Assembly (NCBI GenBank): GCA_900757695.1 | Contig: CAAEOU010000089.1 | Location: 1 to 6,900, forward strand | From: an uncultured Oscillospiraceae bacterium | Lineage (GTDB): Bacteria > Bacillota_A > Clostridia > Oscillospirales > Oscillospiraceae | Length of the DNA: 6,900 nt | Reading direction: 5' to 3' | Position numbers and translations under genes: made by a program | Notes under the pieces: model-generated | What the model was told of the DNA's origin: nothing | The model's database searches: none | What the model saw: only the letters and a program-made list of their open reading frames with translations | In this document: piece by piece, positions 3,975 to 6,900 of the stretch | How the letters are laid out: every line of letters starts with the position of its first letter | Position numbering within the stretch: position 1 is the stretch's first letter

Positions 3975-6326
3975 ATGGCGAGGAAATGCTTTACCTCCGC
4001 TGGTGCGGAGCTGCTGAAGTGGGCAGAGGCCACGGCGGTGCTGATGGGACACAGCTATGTTGGGAGCGATCATCTTCTGCTGGCCCTGACCCGCACAGAG
4101 CATGTGGGCCCGTTGCTGGAAAGAGAGGGCCTTTCGGCAGACCGTGTTGCCCGAGCTATGGAGGACGTATGGGGACATGGTGCGCCGGGCACCGGAGGAA
4201 CACAGGGGCTCAGTCAGGAGGCACGACAGTGTATTGGCGTGGCCGCAGGGGATGCGGATTGCGGAGCGGGAATCGGCCCTGCGCAGCTGCTGCTGGGGAT
4301 CCTCCGGGTACAGGGGAGCGCAGGCGGAAGGCTGCTCTGGCAGCTGGGCGCAGATTCGGAGCGGCTGTTTGCGGAAACCGTAAAGCTCAGCCAAAAGCAA
4401 TCATCGGGAGGCGATCAAATGGTAACAAAGCTGCTGGATAAGTTCAGTCAGGACTTGACACAGAAGGCCGCAGAGGGGGGCTGCACTCCCGTGATCGGGC
4501 GGGAAAAACAGGTGGAGCAGATGGTGCAGATCCTCTGCCGGAAGACCAAAAACAATTTGGCGCTGGTGGGAAAGCCCGGCGTGGGGAAAACGGCACTGGC
4601 GGAAAAGCTGGCCCAGGAGATCGCCCGAGGGGAGGTGCCCGAGGCACTGCGGGACAAACGGTTGGTGGCACTCTATATGTCATCGCTGGTGGCAGGAACC
4701 AAATACCGAGGGGAATTTGAAGAGCGGCTGCGGGATATTCTCGACGAGGTGATCCGGGCCGGAAATATTATTCTGTTCGTGGATGAAATGCATACCATTG
4801 TAGGGGCCGGCTCCGCAGAGGGGGCCATTGATGCAGCGAATATTCTAAAGCCGGCGCTGGGACGGGGGGAGATCCAGATGATCGGCGCAACCACGCAGAA
4901 GGAGTATCGGAAGTATATCCAGCGGGATGCCGCACTCAGCCGGAGATTTTCTCAGGTAGAGGTGCCGGAGCCCACGGAAAGGGAAACCATGGAAATCCTG
5001 CAGGGGCTTCAGGGGAATTTTGAGCAGTTCCACCGGGTACACTACGCAGACGATGCAATTGCTGCGGCAGTGGAGCTGTCGGGACGGTACTTTCCCCAGC
5101 GGTGCTGGCCGGATAAGGCCGTGGATCTGATGGATGAGGCTGCGGCAATGGTGCGCTTGGGGCTGGAACAACGGGTCACGGGCAGAGAACGGCGGCATCG
5201 GAAGTCGCTGGAACAGCAAATGCAGGGCGCAGTGGAGCAACGGGAGTACGAAAAAGCAGCGCAGCTGCGGGATCAGCTGGGACAGCTGGGGCAGGAGCTT
5301 CAGCAGCGGTGCCGTCAGCGGGGGACGCCTGTGGTGGAGCGAAAACACATTGGACAGGTAGTGGCCCAGCGCACGGGGATCCCAACGGAAGAAGTGCTGG
5401 AGCAGGCGGACAACAGATTAATGGGGCTGGAACAGCAGCTGGGGTGCCAGGTGCTGGGACAAAAAAGAGCGGCAGAAGAGATCAGCAGGACCCTGCTCCG
5501 CAGTCGTATGGGGCTGGGGGGAGCCCAGAGACCCAGAGGCAGCTTCCTGTTTGCAGGGCCCACCGGGGTGGGGAAAACGGAGATGTGCCGTGTGCTGGCC
5601 AGAGAGCTCTATGGAAGCCAAAGCGCAATGATACGGCTGGACATGACGGAGCTCAGCGAGAAAAACGGTACGGCGACCCTGATCGGTGCACCGCCGGGCT
5701 ATGCCGGATACGGGGAGGGAGGACTCCTGACGGAAAAGGTCCGAGCCCGCCCCTACTCACTGGTGCTTTTTGACGAGGTGGAAAAGGCCCATGCGGATGT
5801 CCGGGCGCTGCTGCTGCAAATCCTGGATGAGGGGAAGCTGGCAGATGCGGAGGGCGAAACGGTGGATTTTCGCAATACCGTTGTGGTCATGACCTGCAAT
5901 CTGGGTGCGGATGCGGTCATGGGCAGAGGCGGGACCCTTGGCTTTCGGGGGACGCCGGAGAATATGGAAAGAACGCTGCATCGGGAGCTGCGCAGCTGCT
6001 TCTCCGACGAGTTTTTGGGAAGACTGGATGCGGTGATCCCGTTCTTTCCGCCGGATGCGGAAAGCAGAAGGGCAATCACGGAGAAGCTGCTGGAGGAGTT
6101 TTGCCGTGATGCGGAGCGGGGCGGGCAGACCCTGGAGCTGGCGCCGGAGATCACCGAATATCTGCTCGGTCACTGGGAAAACGATGGCTATGGGGTCCGC
6201 TCCCTGCGCAGGCTGATCTATGGGACGCTGGGAGATCCCCTTGCTGCGCTTCTGACAAAGGAAAAATGGAAGGGGCGCATCCGGATGGAGGTGGACGGAG
6301 CGCACATCCGGGTGCAGCGGTGCTGA
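3975..6326 (+). CDS. clpC: ClpC-type AAA+ unfoldase (ClpP partner)
   Basis: This 783-residue Hsp100 ATPase unfolds proteins and threads them into the ClpP protease. An N-domain with two Clp repeats (about 6-65 and 79-135) is followed by the first AAA+ module: Walker A GKPGVGKT (199-206), pore loop KYRG (243-246), Walker B ILFVDE (266-271), and RR at 323-324. A short UVR-type middle domain (about 418-441) replaces the long ClpB coiled coil. In the second module are Walker A GPTGVGKT (528-535), pore loop GYAGYGEGG (575-583), Walker B LVLFDE (596-601) and sensor-2 GVR (740-742). LGF (655-657) fits the ClpP-docking tripeptide. Usual ClpC proteins have about 810 residues. The ATG follows AGGGGGAAGG. 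No ctsR, mcsA or mcsB is adjacent, no CtsR-type operator is seen, and no clear promoter was found. The divergence in EKNGTATLIGAPPGYAG, where families usually read EKHSVSRLIGAPPGYVG, is unusual. Confidence 0.93.
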   Translation: MARKCFTSAGAELLKWAEATAVLMGHSYVGSDHLLLALTRTEHVGPLLEREGLSADRVARAMEDVWGHGAPGTGGTQGLSQEARQCIGVAAGDADCGAGIGPAQLLLGILRVQGSAGGRLLWQLGADSERLFAETVKLSQKQSSGGDQMVTKLLDKFSQDLTQKAAEGGCTPVIGREKQVEQMVQILCRKTKNNLALVGKPGVGKTALAEKLAQEIARGEVPEALRDKRLVALYMSSLVAGTKYRGEFEERLRDILDEVIRAGNIILFVDEMHTIVGAGSAEGAIDAANILKPALGRGEIQMIGATTQKEYRKYIQRDAALSRRFSQVEVPEPTERETMEILQGLQGNFEQFHRVHYADDAIAAAVELSGRYFPQRCWPDKAVDLMDEAAAMVRLGLEQRVTGRERRHRKSLEQQMQGAVEQREYEKAAQLRDQLGQLGQELQQRCRQRGTPVVERKHIGQVVAQRTGIPTEEVLEQADNRLMGLEQQLGCQVLGQKRAAEEISRTLLRSRMGLGGAQRPRGSFLFAGPTGVGKTEMCRVLARELYGSQSAMIRLDMTELSEKNGTATLIGAPPGYAGYGEGGLLTEKVRARPYSLVLFDEVEKAHADVRALLLQILDEGKLADAEGETVDFRNTVVVMTCNLGADAVMGRGGTLGFRGTPENMERTLHRELRSCFSDEFLGRLDAVIPFFPPDAESRRAITEKLLEEFCRDAERGGQTLELAPEITEYLLGHWENDGYGVRSLRRLIYGTLGDPLAALLTKEKWKGRIRMEVDGAHIRVQRC
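4406..4421 (+). promoter_or_regulatory. Likely internal translation start in clpC at Met149
   Basis: GGGAGG (4406-4411) is followed by 7 bases and an in-frame ATG (4419-4421), better than the site at the annotated start. Met149 lies in the linker between the N-domain and the first AAA+ module. Initiation here would give a 635-residue ClpC lacking the N-domain, parallel to the short form of E. coli ClpB that begins at residue 149. Confidence 0.5.
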
Positions 6327-6335
6327 AGAATCAGC

Positions 6336-6379
6336 GGAGGCGCTTTTGGGACGATTTGGTTCTGAAAAGCGCCTCCTTT
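6336..6379 (+). terminator. Terminator downstream of clpC
   Basis: A perfect 12-bp stem (6336-6347 with 6365-6376) starting GGAGGCGC is closed by a 17-base loop and followed by TTT. It begins 9 bases after the clpC stop codon. The loop is long and the T tract short, but the stem and position fit a clpC terminator. Confidence 0.75.
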
Positions 6380-6620
6380 GCATATCATGGTAAAAGAGAC
6401 AGGCTATGGTTATAATTACGAAAAGAATGGAAAAAGTTCGATTTTCGGTGGAAATTGCTCCAAAAGGATCGTTAAATTGCCGGTTTAAAATTTAACGTTC
6501 CACGACACATTGCACAAAAAGAACCCGGGAAATCTCTCGGAAATTACGAGGCATTTGTGGAATCTGCCATGGGATACGGGGAATTAGACAAAAAAGTTGA
6601 CGTTTTTTATGAAAAATTAC
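6380..6620. other. AT-rich intergenic region with no recognised gene
   Basis: This stretch between the clpC terminator and the next promoter is clearly richer in A and T than the genes. No open frame here has a plausible start and protein character. It contains a TATAAT at 6411-6416 without a good -35 partner, an AT-rich inverted repeat at 6470-6497, a CCCGGG centred at 6526, and a TTGACG at 6597-6602 that has no matching -10 at the right distance. I see nothing else in it. Confidence 0.6.
6470..6497. repeat. 9-bp AT-rich inverted repeat
   Basis: CGTTAAATT (6470-6478) is repeated in inverted orientation as AATTTAACG (6489-6497), with a 10-base centre. It lies about 120 bases before the downstream promoter. 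It may be an operator or chance symmetry in AT-rich DNA. Confidence 0.45.
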
Positions 6621-6648
6621 TTGTAAAATGCACAAATTATGCTATAAT
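6621..6648 (+). promoter_or_regulatory. Strong extended -10 promoter driving the right-edge RNA
   Basis: TATAAT (6643-6648) is preceded by TGC, giving an extended -10, with TTGTAA (6621-6626) as the -35 box after a 16-base spacer. The surroundings are AT-rich. Transcription should start near 6655 and read rightwards. Confidence 0.8.
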
Positions 6649-6654
6649 CAATTT

Positions 6655-6900
6655 TGGTAGGCGAAAGCCTTCAAAAAAGTGCCCAAAGAGTAAGGCAAAA
6701 GACCGTGCCATCCAATTAAACCGGTCTTTCTCGGCGGACACGAGCGCGCTTTCACGCAGAAAGGAGCGAATGCCGCGTTAGAATGGAACGCTGAAATTTG
6801 ATGTGCTTGTGCAGGTTGCGCATCAAGATTCCCGGCAGTTCTGTTCGCTACAGCACGAAATGAACGGGGCTTTTGGCTCCAACGCTCACAGCACGGTGCC
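6655..6900 (+). ncRNA. Unidentified structured RNA or long 5' leader, cut by the window edge
   Basis: From the predicted start to the edge, about 245 bases show successive hairpins and no credible coding sequence. AGGC-GAAA-GCCT (6659-6670) is a GNRA-type tetraloop hairpin at the very 5' end. AAAGACCG/CGGTCTTT (6698-6705 with 6722-6729) is an 8-bp stem. GCGTT/AACGC lies at 6775-6791. TTGATGTGC/GCGCATCAA (6798-6806 with 6818-6826) is a 9-bp stem with one G-U pair. CCC plus GTTC pairs with GAAC plus GGG around 6831-6868, and this competes with a GGGGC/GGCTCC hairpin at 6866-6880. Conserved cores of RNase P RNA, tmRNA, T-box and common riboswitches are not seen. It may be a small RNA or the leader of a gene to the right; I cannot name the family. 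Confidence 0.5.

Noticed and set aside
6557..6781. A 74-codon + strand open frame
   Set aside because: It spans the extended -10 promoter and the first RNA hairpins, has no ribosome-binding site at its start, and its product shows no domain character.
6891..6900. Resemblance of the last bases (GCACGGTGCC) to part of the RNase P RNA P4 region
   Set aside because: The universal GAGGAAAGTCC element that should lie just upstream is absent, so an RNase P RNA call is not supported.
6782..6900. A + strand frame open to the window edge (reading CTG-AAA-TTT-GAT from 6791)
   Set aside because: Forty codons without a stop is expected by chance in one of three frames, no ATG with a ribosome-binding site leads it, and it lies over predicted stems.

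Overview
The window looks like chromosome from a spore-forming, anaerobic Firmicute of the class Clostridia, most likely the Oscillospiraceae/Ruminococcaceae group. The evidence is the set of genes: spore-maturation proteins SpmA and SpmB, an AbrB-type transition-state regulator with a clostridial Cys-x2-Cys tail, a two-cluster ferredoxin, a ClpC-type unfoldase and a DUF1934 protein. Strong Shine-Dalgarno sites and AT-rich intergenic DNA between moderately GC-rich genes fit this. No transposase, phage gene, CRISPR array, tRNA or rRNA is visible. This is core-genome territory rather than an obvious island.

Layout: the left edge holds the 3' part of a DUF1934 (YwiB-like) gene on the + strand. 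It converges through a hairpin terminator on spmA-spmB, which are transcribed on the - strand and overlap by 11 bases; spmA starts with TTG. A divergent intergenic region of about 190 bases separates spmA from abrB (+), which has a perfect TTGACA-17-TATAAT promoter. abrB converges on rsmI (-) across a hairpin with a perfect 16-bp stem. rsmI lies 26 bases downstream of a TrmN6/YabB-type methyltransferase gene (-), giving a two-gene RNA-methylation operon. Upstream of that, and separated by a terminator, is a 56-residue 2[4Fe-4S] ferredoxin gene (-) with its own extended -10 promoter and a UUCG-capped leader hairpin.

Divergent from the ferredoxin is a long clpC-like gene (+), encoding 783 residues. 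It is closed by a terminator and has no ctsR, mcsA or mcsB beside it. A strong internal ribosome-binding site precedes Met149, exactly where the N-domain ends.

The last 574 bases hold no convincing protein gene. An AT-rich stretch leads to a strong extended -10 promoter near 6643. About 245 bases of hairpin-rich sequence follow and run off the window: an unidentified small RNA or long 5' leader.

Two functional themes stand out. One is the spore and transition-state module (spmAB, abrB) next to the translation-modification pair (yabB, rsmI); the abrB/rsmI/yabB order matches Bacillus subtilis. The other is protein quality control through ClpC. The best candidates for something undescribed are the 3'-end RNA and the possible two-isoform ClpC.
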